Shown piece after piece: positions 7,998-14,999 of a stretch of DNA of 48,098 nucleotides (the stretch's first letter is position 1; each line of letters begins with the position of its first letter). A program made the translations under genes and the position numbers. The notes below the pieces were generated by a model. The model had not been told where the DNA came from and did not search any database. It saw only the letters and a program-made list of their open reading frames with translations. The DNA is from a virus: IMG/VR virus record IMGVR_UViG_3300027801_000040, positions 1-48,098 of that record, one strand, 5' to 3'.

Positions 7998-8566
7998 CAA
8001 GAAGGATATACGGTAATGGGTACACTAAAGAGTTATTCCATTACGATAGCATAACAAAAGAAGAGTATGCAAAGACCTGCCAAGAACGAGTAGATATGTT
8101 CGTAGTAGGCAATCAACGAATTATGAATCCTATAGATGCGTTAGACCAAGAGTCTTACTTTCTATGGATTAAAAATAGAGATAGCGAAATAGTAGCTTGT
8201 GTAAGGATAATTCCACCACACCTGACTAAAGAGCTATATGGGAGGAGATACTCAGTCTGGGATAAGGGCTGGATTACTGACAGTAAGTGTCATTTATTTC
8301 CTGTAGATAAGAACAAAGAAGCTCCATGCTTATGGACTCCAGAATGGGGAACAAAAGTACAGGGAGTAGAACATGCCATCATGGACTTGTATGAAGCAGG
8401 TCATATGTACGTAAATTTCTTTAAGAAGCATATGCCTGGGCTAGAGTACTTAGGGTCACAGAAAGACGAGTACGGGTACGAAGGATGGCAATGGGTATGG
8501 GAACCAACCCCAAAAGAGGAAGCTGAGCCGATAATAAGGAAGTTCATTGAATCGCAGACTTCATAA
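7970..8566 (+). CDS. LuxI/acyl-homoserine lactone synthase-like protein
   Basis: A 198-aa protein whose N-terminal half follows the LuxI pattern. R40-x3-F44 matches R-x3-F of the SAM-binding region. I-D56-A-L-D59-x3-Y-F-L matches the D-x2-D-x3-Y-x-L strand. A-C-V-R79-I-I-P matches the conserved arginine strand. LuxI enzymes make N-acyl-homoserine lactone signals from SAM and acyl-ACP with a GNAT-like fold. The later E-x2-R motif is not clear; a W-T-P-E-W-G-T stretch stands there, so the substrate may differ. The phage also encodes an acyl carrier protein at 16961. It overlaps the oxygenase by 28 bases. An alternative is a general GNAT-fold acyltransferase. Confidence 0.5.
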   Translation: MENFSRKAIARRIYGNGYTKELFHYDSITKEEYAKTCQERVDMFVVGNQRIMNPIDALDQESYFLWIKNRDSEIVACVRIIPPHLTKELYGRRYSVWDKGWITDSKCHLFPVDKNKEAPCLWTPEWGTKVQGVEHAIMDLYEAGHMYVNFFKKHMPGLEYLGSQKDEYGYEGWQWVWEPTPKEEAEPIIRKFIESQTS

Positions 8567-9119
8567 AAGTATGCAGTCGAGACAAAAGTCTCAGCGAAGA
8601 ATCTGGGCTCTTAGGAATAATAAGATGCAAGATAGAGTCAATACTTGGGAAGATTTAATCTTCCCTGTTTACGTTATACATAGTGAGAATGTCGAGCTAA
8701 TAGATGGTATTCTATGGCTAGATAATCAAGTGTTGGACGACAAGAACATGCTAGGAGAGACTCTAGGAATAAGAAGAATGCAGACTCCTATGAAAAGTTT
8801 ATATTCCCTAAGGTATATGATAAGAGATATAGTAGGCATGAGTCAACATAAGGGAAAGAACTTTGTTGACAGCGATGGCAGAGTGATAGCGTATGAGAAA
8901 ACAGAGAAGTGCAAAATACACTATCACAAAATAACAAAGCGTTTCAAAAGAGGCGTAGCAACAATGATAAAGTTTAAAGGTATAGACAGGCTTATGGAAG
9001 TAGCAACTCCTCCTAGTGAGGACGCAGCATGGGCTGGTATAGTATATAGACGAGGGCTTCCTTGGGAAATCCGAGACTTTACAGTTGAAGAACAAAAAAG
9101 CACTTGGTGTATGATATGA
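8547..9119 (+). CDS. Hypothetical phage protein, 190 aa
   Basis: A basic protein that I cannot place in a named family. The TTG at 8547 is preferred as start because ATAAGGA lies six to seven bases upstream; the next in-frame ATG at 8571 has no ribosome binding site. The first 25 residues are strongly basic and the rest mixes short hydrophobic strands with charged turns. There is no membrane segment and no obvious catalytic motif. It overlaps the LuxI-like gene by 20 bases, and the following gene starts in an ATGA overlap with its stop, so it is embedded in the operon. Confidence 0.65.
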   Translation: MNRRLHKSMQSRQKSQRRIWALRNNKMQDRVNTWEDLIFPVYVIHSENVELIDGILWLDNQVLDDKNMLGETLGIRRMQTPMKSLYSLRYMIRDIVGMSQHKGKNFVDSDGRVIAYEKTEKCKIHYHKITKRFKRGVATMIKFKGIDRLMEVATPPSEDAAWAGIVYRRGLPWEIRDFTVEEQKSTWCMI

Positions 9120-9436
9120 AAACAACAAAAAACGATATTACAGGCGACCTCATAAAGACTAAGCCTAGTAGTCAAGCTTATACCACTAATTGGGATAAGA
9201 TATTTAGGAGAAAAATGCAAGTAATAATTTACGGAAAAGATAACTGTCCTTACTGCGACAAAGCAGTATTTTTATGTACACAGAAGGACGTTGAGATGAC
9301 ATACAAAAAGCTAGGAAGAGACTTTGATGCGCTAGAAATGGCAAAAGAGTTTCCCAATGCAAGAACCTTTCCTCAAATAATATTTGATGGAGAAAAAATC
9401 GGTGGATACACCGAACTGGAGAAAAAGTGGACATAG
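9116..9436 (+). CDS. Glutaredoxin with N-terminal 'DITGD' phage peptide extension
   Basis: A 106-aa frame. Residues from Met34 onward form a complete glutaredoxin: V-I-I-Y-G-K-D-N-C-P-Y-C-D-K with the redox C-P-Y-C, T-F-P-Q-I-I-F as the cis-Pro glutathione-binding segment, and I-G-G-Y-T-E-L near the end. The first 33 residues contain N-D-I-T-G-D, T-K-x-S-S-x-x-Y and N-W-D-K-I-F. I recall this from short stand-alone marine phage proteins, here joined in frame. Two starts are possible: ATG 9116, coupled by ATGA to the preceding stop, and ATG 9215, with a good AGGAG four bases upstream. Both products may be made. The glutaredoxin probably reduces the phage ribonucleotide reductase. Confidence 0.85.
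   Translation: MKTTKNDITGDLIKTKPSSQAYTTNWDKIFRRKMQVIIYGKDNCPYCDKAVFLCTQKDVEMTYKKLGRDFDALEMAKEFPNARTFPQIIFDGEKIGGYTELEKKWT
9206..9217 (+). promoter_or_regulatory. Internal ribosome binding site and start of stand-alone glutaredoxin
   Basis: AGGAG at 9206-9210 is followed by four adenines and ATG at 9215. Starting here gives a 73-aa protein beginning at the first strand of the glutaredoxin fold, the normal length for the family. This site decides between a fused and a stand-alone product. Confidence 0.65.
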
Positions 9437-9669
9437 ATAAAATTATCGAGAAGATGAAAAATCACATCTGTTTAATCGAGTATACTAGCCTTATTTCTGG
9501 CACAAAGAAAAGTCGAGAAATGACGCTTAGTTATGATGTGATACCTAAAAAGCATCAACTCTTTAAGAACCTACCTACAAGTAATAAAATGATTGCTTAT
9601 GATATAGAGTTTCAGAGGTGGGACGACATTGACCCTGATACTATTCTTAGTTGGAAAGTGATTAGCTAA
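9427..9669 (+). CDS. Small phage protein, DUF2693/SH3-like
   Basis: An 80-aa protein with the pattern of the short phage family I recall as DUF2693. A central E-Y-x-S-x-x-S-G-T-K-K-S-R-E-M-T-L strand pair leads into P-K-K-H, and the end reads D-I-E-F-Q-R-W-D-D-I-D-P-D-T-I. The family is thought to be a small beta-barrel of unknown role, often next to replication genes. The start is GTG at 9427, with GGAG about six bases upstream. It overlaps the glutaredoxin gene by ten bases and shares a base with the next start. Confidence 0.6.
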   Translation: MDIDKIIEKMKNHICLIEYTSLISGTKKSREMTLSYDVIPKKHQLFKNLPTSNKMIAYDIEFQRWDDIDPDTILSWKVIS

Positions 9670-11174
9670 TGTGTGGATTTATAGGTACAACCAATAAACA
9701 TTTAGCACACATAATGTTAAAAAAACAAGAGCATCGAGGTCCAGATGCTCTTTCTTTCTGGGGAGATGAAAAAATACATCTTGGGCACGCTTTACTTGAT
9801 ATAACAGGAGCGGGTCAAAAGCAGCCTATAGTTACTGATAATGGTAATATAGTCATGCTGAATGGAGAGATGTATGATTCTAGAATAGCTAACGATACTG
9901 TATGGCTCGGCAAAATGCTGGACAAGTATGGTACTTCCGTTTTAGAATGGACAGACTGGCATGGCAGTATTATGTACTATATGCCACAAATGGAGAAATT
10001 AGTTCTAATTAGAGATCAATTTGGAACAAAACCTCTATGGTGGGGGTTTGATGGAAAGACCTTTGAATTCAGTACAAGTTGTAAATCGTTCTTAAACAAG
10101 GAACTAAATGTAAATGAAAGAAAGTTTGGCTCTATGGGAGACGAGTGCATCTGGAAAGGGTATCACAAGGTCGAACCGGGCGGAGTACTGGAATTCAACA
10201 CTAATACTTGGAAACTTCGTAGGCATAATCTATGGAACTGGTTTATACTTAGAAAAGATAAGTTTAATCCCGAAGATTTTATACAAAAAACAAAAGACTC
10301 AATATTAAAAGTAGCAAACCACGGTAATAGTACCAATAAGCATGCTATTTTTCTAAGCGGCGGGTTCGACAGCCAATTAGTAGCATCTATATGCCGTGAA
10401 AGTACTAAGGATATCACGCTTTTCACTTGCGGTTATAGTAACGAGAAAGGAAACAGTCATGAACACATGGGTTTCCAAGAAGAAAGCAGAATGGCTATAA
10501 AGAGTGGAGAACTATGGGGCAGAGAAGTAGTAAAAGTAGACTTAGGTAGAGACCAACGAATAGCATTAGGTAAGACCTGGCTAGCAGGCACGCATTACGC
10601 ATGGTCAGATCACAATAGACAAGCCCCTAGATACTTACTAGCAAGGGCGGCAGCCGAACATGGCTGTAAAGTAGTATTAACAGGAGATAGTGGAGATGAA
10701 TTGTACTCAGGGTATTTACACCATGACAAACGTTTTGACCCAGCCTACTGCTTACAAATGCTAGAGGGTATGAAAGATAAAAGATGGTTCCCCCAAAATA
10801 TGCTAGATCAGGGAGACCCTATGGGCATGAGTCTTTTCATAGACTTGCTCACAACTTCCGAACAGAACATTCTAGCAACTGACCAAACAGTCGGATTATT
10901 TGGAATGGAAGCTAGAATACCTCTACTTACCCAGCGGTATGTTCACTACGTTCTAGGTATTCCTACAGCAACAAGATTTAAACAACTACAAGGGTACGCA
11001 CCTGGTACTACAAAGTATTTGATGAGGGAAGTTATGAAAGACTATATACCTCAACACGTTATAGAAAGAAAGCAGAAAACAGGATGGAGTTCCCCATGGG
11101 ACAATAACCACCACACTCAATCAATGCGTTGGAGAGACGAAGATCTAGAGTTACTGAAAAGGTTAGGTGAATGA
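9669..11174 (+). CDS. Asparagine synthase-type glutamine amidotransferase
   Basis: A 501-aa two-domain enzyme of the AsnB family. The N-terminal class II glutaminase has the nucleophile Cys2 (M-C-G-F-I-G), H-R-G-P-D, L-N-G-E-M-Y-D and R-D-Q-F-G-T-K-P-L. The C-terminal ATP pyrophosphatase domain has a canonical P-loop S230-G-G-F-D-S and a later L-T-G-D-S-G-D-E-L-Y-S-G-Y substrate loop. AsnB makes asparagine from aspartate, glutamine and ATP; many relatives amidate other carboxylates, so the acceptor is open. The length is slightly below E. coli AsnB (554 aa). It has a one-base TAATG overlap upstream and four-base ATGA downstream. All visible active-site residues are intact. Confidence 0.88.
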   Translation: MCGFIGTTNKHLAHIMLKKQEHRGPDALSFWGDEKIHLGHALLDITGAGQKQPIVTDNGNIVMLNGEMYDSRIANDTVWLGKMLDKYGTSVLEWTDWHGSIMYYMPQMEKLVLIRDQFGTKPLWWGFDGKTFEFSTSCKSFLNKELNVNERKFGSMGDECIWKGYHKVEPGGVLEFNTNTWKLRRHNLWNWFILRKDKFNPEDFIQKTKDSILKVANHGNSTNKHAIFLSGGFDSQLVASICRESTKDITLFTCGYSNEKGNSHEHMGFQEESRMAIKSGELWGREVVKVDLGRDQRIALGKTWLAGTHYAWSDHNRQAPRYLLARAAAEHGCKVVLTGDSGDELYSGYLHHDKRFDPAYCLQMLEGMKDKRWFPQNMLDQGDPMGMSLFIDLLTTSEQNILATDQTVGLFGMEARIPLLTQRYVHYVLGIPTATRFKQLQGYAPGTTKYLMREVMKDYIPQHVIERKQKTGWSSPWDNNHHTQSMRWRDEDLELLKRLGE

Positions 11175-12451
11175 AGGCAGTCATAAGTAACAGAATACAG
11201 TTACAAGGCGATGCTAAATTCCTTGGATTACTGGAGCAGGAACTGACTTATACGTTGCCTCCTCGTATGCCCCAAGACCCACCTATGATAATTAAAACAA
11301 TTCGCCCATTAAAAGAAGGTGTGGTTTCCATACCTGTCGGGCGCATTGATTTGATACCAGAGGACTACGAGATTATCGATAAGCGCGTAACAGCGCCAAC
11401 GGTGTTTCCTGAATTTAAGTTCAAATTACGTGCGTCCCAGCAGAGAGTTTATGACGCAGTAGAAGACAATGCTATAATTAACGCTTGGGTAAGTTGGGGA
11501 AAGACTTTTACAGGTCTTTCTATAGCCGCTAAGCTAGGTCAGAAAACATTAGTAGTAACACATACTACCAACCTACGTAATCAGTGGGAGAAAGAAGTAC
11601 AGAAATGCTTCGGAATAAAGGCAGGGAGAATCGGAAGCGGAGAGTTCAACACTTCGTCTCCGATAGTAGTGGGAAACATTCAGAGTTTATACCGCAGGAT
11701 AGACGAGATAAAACATTTGTTCGGGACAGTAATCCTAGACGAGATGCACCATGTTTCGTCTCCAACGTTTACCCGAATAGTAGATGAAATGCCATCAAGA
11801 TTCAAAGTGGGACTAACAGGAACACTAGAGAGAAAGGACGGCAGACACGTAGTATTCAGGGATTACTTTGGTCAAGACGTACATAAGCCACCCAAAGAAA
11901 ACTACATGATTCCAGAAATAGATTGTATTAAAAGTAACATACGATTCCTTGACGGATCGTTTACTCCTTGGGCAGAAAGAATCAATCATTTGACACAGAA
12001 CGAAGAATATATACATAGTGTTGCTCTGATTGCGTCAACATATGCTGCGGAAGGTCATAAGGTACTAGTAGTATCGGATAGAGTTGCATTTCTTAAAGTC
12101 TGCCAACGATTAGTTGGTGAAAATGCAGTCTGCATAACCGGAGACATGGATTTTACGGAAAGGGAAAATACCATGAGGAGAATGGGTGCTGACAGAAATA
12201 TTCTGTTTGGTACGCAGTCAATTTTCTCAGAGGGTATCTCTCTAGATGTGCTAAGTTGTTTAGTACTGGCTACACCAGTAAACAATGAACCACTCCTTAC
12301 TCAGCTAATAGGTAGAGTTATTCGTAAAAAAGAGGGTAAGATACAGCCCAAAATAGTAGATATACATTTGTTAGGAAAAACTGCCGGTAGGCAGGCCAAT
12401 GCACGAATGGGATATTATGTTAAACAAGATTATAAGGTGAACATCAAGTAA
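11171..12451 (+). CDS. SF2 DNA helicase (UvsW/RadD-like)
   Basis: A 426-aa superfamily 2 helicase. Motif I reads W-V-S-W-G-K111-T, keeping G-K-T but replacing the usual P-T-G-x-G with V-S-W-G. Motif II is D190-E191-M-H, motif III is G-L-T-G-T, and motif VI is Q-L-I-G-R-V-I-R. Two RecA-like domains are evident, with an N-terminal extension of about 85 residues. Phage proteins of this type (T4 UvsW) remodel forks and R-loops and switch replication modes. This is not a hexameric DnaB-type helicase. It overlaps the AsnB-like gene by four bases (ATGA) and ends the first operon section before the promoter at 12494. Confidence 0.88.
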   Translation: MKAVISNRIQLQGDAKFLGLLEQELTYTLPPRMPQDPPMIIKTIRPLKEGVVSIPVGRIDLIPEDYEIIDKRVTAPTVFPEFKFKLRASQQRVYDAVEDNAIINAWVSWGKTFTGLSIAAKLGQKTLVVTHTTNLRNQWEKEVQKCFGIKAGRIGSGEFNTSSPIVVGNIQSLYRRIDEIKHLFGTVILDEMHHVSSPTFTRIVDEMPSRFKVGLTGTLERKDGRHVVFRDYFGQDVHKPPKENYMIPEIDCIKSNIRFLDGSFTPWAERINHLTQNEEYIHSVALIASTYAAEGHKVLVVSDRVAFLKVCQRLVGENAVCITGDMDFTERENTMRRMGADRNILFGTQSIFSEGISLDVLSCLVLATPVNNEPLLTQLIGRVIRKKEGKIQPKIVDIHLLGKTAGRQANARMGYYVKQDYKVNIK

Positions 12452-12493
12452 TCAGAAACTTTATTTGAATTAAATACATGGAAAAAATAGTTC

Positions 12494-12522
12494 TTGACAC
12501 ACACTCTAAAAATTGGTATAAT
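12494..12522 (+). promoter_or_regulatory. Consensus sigma70 promoter before the ssDNA-binding protein section
   Basis: TTGACA at 12494-12499 and TATAAT at 12517-12522 with a 17-bp spacer, again a perfect consensus. It lies in the only noncoding gap here (12452-12524). The next ATG (12525) begins just two bases after the -10, upstream of the expected start of transcription near 12529. This promoter may thus serve the ssDNA-binding protein and later genes rather than the ORF at 12525. It shares CTTGACACA and TATAATATA with the promoter at 2136. Confidence 0.85.
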
Positions 12523-12524
12523 AT

Positions 12525-12911
12525 ATGATATATTTTGACTGGAAGAAGATTTTAGAAGCAAGCCATGGCAATGTTGGTGACATCATAACCATACTAAGGA
12601 TTGTGACTTATAAGCTGACTCCTAAAAATTATTATGATAAGACCTTTAGGTTTTATGAAAAAAGCTTTCATGGTAGTAGCTTTCTGGTTAACCCAGTTGC
12701 ACTACTTGAAAAAGGGCGTGCCTTTAGCGATAAAGAGGTTGCGGAGTATGTAGGTGTTGCTTCATTCCGTAATTCTTTCGAGTACGCAAAAACAAAAGAC
12801 ACCACACTAGATCTCATCTACTCTCAAGTAAGTGAGAACACTATTAACCAAAACAGACTGCTCGAGATTAGAGATGGAATAATCCACTTCAAATACGAGG
12901 AGACATTATAA
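12525..12911 (+). CDS. Hypothetical phage protein, 128 aa
   Basis: A conserved-looking small phage protein beginning M-I-Y-F-D-W. I recall similar F-D-W starts and N-R-L-L-E-I ends in marine phage proteins of unknown function. An in-frame TAA at 12519-12521 rules out an earlier start, and there is no Shine-Dalgarno sequence; a GTG at 12603 is the next option but would remove 26 residues. The product is soluble and mixed alpha/beta in character, with no recognised motif. It directly precedes the ssDNA-binding protein gene, which has its own strong ribosome binding site. Confidence 0.65.
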   Translation: MIYFDWKKILEASHGNVGDIITILRIVTYKLTPKNYYDKTFRFYEKSFHGSSFLVNPVALLEKGRAFSDKEVAEYVGVASFRNSFEYAKTKDTTLDLIYSQVSENTINQNRLLEIRDGIIHFKYEETL

Positions 12912-12922
12912 GGAGAATTATT

Positions 12923-13549
12923 ATGGCTATTGGCTTTAATACAACGAAGGGCTCAGCCCAAAAGACCAAAATTGAGACTTACAACTTTGGCAACAAGGAA
13001 GATCATCACATACGACTAGTAGGTGATTTACTTCCAAGATACGTTTACTGGATCAAAGGAGAGAACGCAAAGAATATTCCTATGGAATGTTTGTCTTTTG
13101 ACAGAAACTCAGAAACGTTTAACAATATCGAGCATGACCATGTTCGAGATTACTTCCCTGACTTAAAATGCGGTTGGGCTTATGCAGTCCAAGGTATCGA
13201 CTACTCTGATAAAAGTATCAAAGTGGTTAATCTAAAAAGGAAACTTTTTGACCAAATTTTAGTAGCAATGGAAGAGCTAGGAAATCCTACAGACCAGACG
13301 ACTGGTTGGGATATTTACTTCAAGAGATTGAAGACTGGCCCACAAGTGTTCAATGTTGAATATCAACTAGCAATGCTTAAGTGTAAGCCAAGAGCTTTAG
13401 AAGATTGGGAACAAGAACTTGTCGCAGACCTCAAGTCTATGGACGACGTTCTTCCAAGACCTACAGCTGACGCGCAACTTGAGTTGCTTAGAAAAGTTCA
13501 AGGTGCAGATTCTAATGAAACAGTAGACTCGGAGTTTGACGTATCATGA
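12923..13549 (+). CDS. ssb: Single-stranded DNA-binding protein
   Basis: A 208-aa protein with the layout of phage replication ssDNA-binding proteins (T4 gp32-like group). It has a beta-rich core with H-H-I-R-L-V-G and aromatic-rich segments such as R-Y-V-Y-W-I-K-G and W-D-I-Y-F-K-R. An alpha segment around W-E-Q-E-L follows, and an acidic C-terminus ends D-S-E-F-D-V-S. The acidic tail with a terminal hydrophobic residue is the usual docking site for replication partners. The start is ATG at 12923 with a strong AAGGAG eight bases upstream, the best ribosome binding site in the region, consistent with high expression. It overlaps the peroxiredoxin gene by four bases. Confidence 0.75.
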   Translation: MAIGFNTTKGSAQKTKIETYNFGNKEDHHIRLVGDLLPRYVYWIKGENAKNIPMECLSFDRNSETFNNIEHDHVRDYFPDLKCGWAYAVQGIDYSDKSIKVVNLKRKLFDQILVAMEELGNPTDQTTGWDIYFKRLKTGPQVFNVEYQLAMLKCKPRALEDWEQELVADLKSMDDVLPRPTADAQLELLRKVQGADSNETVDSEFDVS

Positions 13550-14055
13550 TTGGAATAGGACAAAAGTTTCCAGAAGTATCACTTAACGGTGTTGATCTGA
13601 ATAACGATATGAGCATGGAAGATACATGGGAAAACGGCGAAGGCTGGAGAGTATTTTACTTTTATCCCAAAGACTTTACGTTTATTTGTCCTACTGAGAT
13701 TGCAGGTATGGATATTTTAGTAGACGAAGCAGAAGTACTAGGAATTAGTGGCGATAACGAATTTTGTAAGTTGGCTTGGAAAACAGCCAACGGTGCAATA
13801 AGAAATATCAGACATTCCCTAGCGGCTGACTGCGGACTCTATCTAGCTGAAGAATTAGGTATTGTTGACAATAACAATGGAGTTGCTTACAGAGCTACGT
13901 ATATCGTAGACCCTGAAGGCTATATCCAGCATATGTCTGTCAATTCCTTAGACACAGGTAGAAACGCAAACGAAGTCTTAAGAACTCTACAAGCTTTAAA
14001 AGCTGGTGGACTAACTGGGTGCGAATGGCAACCAGGGGACGAATACGTAGTATGA
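13546..14055 (+). CDS. 2-Cys peroxiredoxin (AhpC/TSA family)
   Basis: A 169-aa peroxiredoxin that reduces hydrogen peroxide and organic peroxides. The peroxidatic cysteine C48 sits in the typical D-F-T-F-I-C-P-T-E motif, preceded by F-Y-F-Y-P-K. A C-terminal G-C159-E-W-Q-P-G motif supplies the probable resolving cysteine, as in AhpC-type enzymes, so it appears functional. It is slightly shorter than E. coli AhpC (187 aa). It lies between the ssDNA-binding protein and the SbcD-like gene, joined to both by ATGA overlaps, so it is co-expressed with replication proteins. An inferred role is protection of the cell or of the phage ribonucleotide reductase radical during infection. Its electron donor is not evident; the phage glutaredoxin is one candidate. 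Confidence 0.9.
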   Translation: MIGIGQKFPEVSLNGVDLNNDMSMEDTWENGEGWRVFYFYPKDFTFICPTEIAGMDILVDEAEVLGISGDNEFCKLAWKTANGAIRNIRHSLAADCGLYLAEELGIVDNNNGVAYRATYIVDPEGYIQHMSVNSLDTGRNANEVLRTLQALKAGGLTGCEWQPGDEYVV

Positions 14056-14999
14056 TTTTATATACAGCAGACTGGCACATTAAACTCGGGCAAAAGAACG
14101 TACCTGTAGATTGGGCAACCAATAGATACACTATGTTCTTTAACCAGATTACTGAGTTGGAAGCTGATTGTGAATTGCACATCATTGGCGGGGACTTGTT
14201 TGATCGAGTCCCCTCAATGGACGAGCTTACCCTATACTTTGATTTTATAAGAAGGGTAACTATTCCTACTATTATTTATGATGGAAATCATGAAGCTACT
14301 AGGAAGAACAAGACTTTCTTTACTAACCTAAAGAAAGCAACTTCAGATGTTAACGCATTAGTAGAGGTTATAGACTCTACTTATGTACAAGATGATTGGG
14401 CTATATTACCTTATGCTGATTTGCACCGCAAAAACAGTATAGAATCGATAGATGCCCAGATTCTTTTTACTCATGTTAGGGGTGAGATACCTCCTCATGT
14501 AATGCCTGAAGTAGAATTAGAAAGGTTTGACAAGTTTAAGACTGTCTTCGCTGGAGATTTACATGCTCACGAGAATACTCAAAGAAACATAGTATATCCC
14601 GGCAGTCCTATGACAACCAGTTTCCACAGGAACAGAGTAAAGACAGGCGCTCTACTCATAGACACGGATTGGTCATGGACATGGCACGAACTTGATTTAC
14701 CTCAGCTAATCAGAAAGACTGTATCAGACCCAGACGATATGATACAGACTGACTTTGACCACACAATTTACGAACTCGAAGGCGACGTTCAGGATTTGGC
14801 AAAGATTAAGAACTCAGACCTCTTAGACAAGAAAGTTGTAAGACGACACGTAGAAGCTAGATTGTCCCTTACTTCCGATATGTCTATGGGTGATGAACTT
14901 GTAGTATACTTACGAGATATACTAAATTTAGATGAAGAAAAGATAAAACCAATTATAGGAGTGTACAATGATTATTCTACAGAAGTTAGCTTGGGATAA
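14052..14999 (+). CDS. SbcD/Mre11-like nuclease subunit (T4 gp47-like)
   Basis: A 315-aa metallophosphoesterase, the nuclease partner of the following ATPase. Metal ligands appear in order: D7-W-H9, G-G-D-L-F-D, D-G-N-H-E, F-T-H and A-G-D-L-H-A-H. The ATG at 14052 overlaps the peroxiredoxin stop (ATGA) and starts directly at the first strand; a longer in-frame GTG at 14019 adds 11 residues with no family match. With SbcC/gp46 it forms an ATP-dependent complex that resects DNA ends for recombination-dependent replication and can help degrade host DNA. It overlaps the SbcC-like gene by 32 bases. Confidence 0.92.
   Translation: MILYTADWHIKLGQKNVPVDWATNRYTMFFNQITELEADCELHIIGGDLFDRVPSMDELTLYFDFIRRVTIPTIIYDGNHEATRKNKTFFTNLKKATSDVNALVEVIDSTYVQDDWAILPYADLHRKNSIESIDAQILFTHVRGEIPPHVMPEVELERFDKFKTVFAGDLHAHENTQRNIVYPGSPMTTSFHRNRVKTGALLIDTDWSWTWHELDLPQLIRKTVSDPDDMIQTDFDHTIYELEGDVQDLAKIKNSDLLDKKVVRRHVEARLSLTSDMSMGDELVVYLRDILNLDEEKIKPIIGVYNDYSTEVSLG

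Noticed and set aside
14019-14051. Longer GTG start for the SbcD-like gene
   Set aside because: The added residues are read from within the peroxiredoxin gene and precede the first fold strand; ATG 14052 with ATGA coupling fits better.
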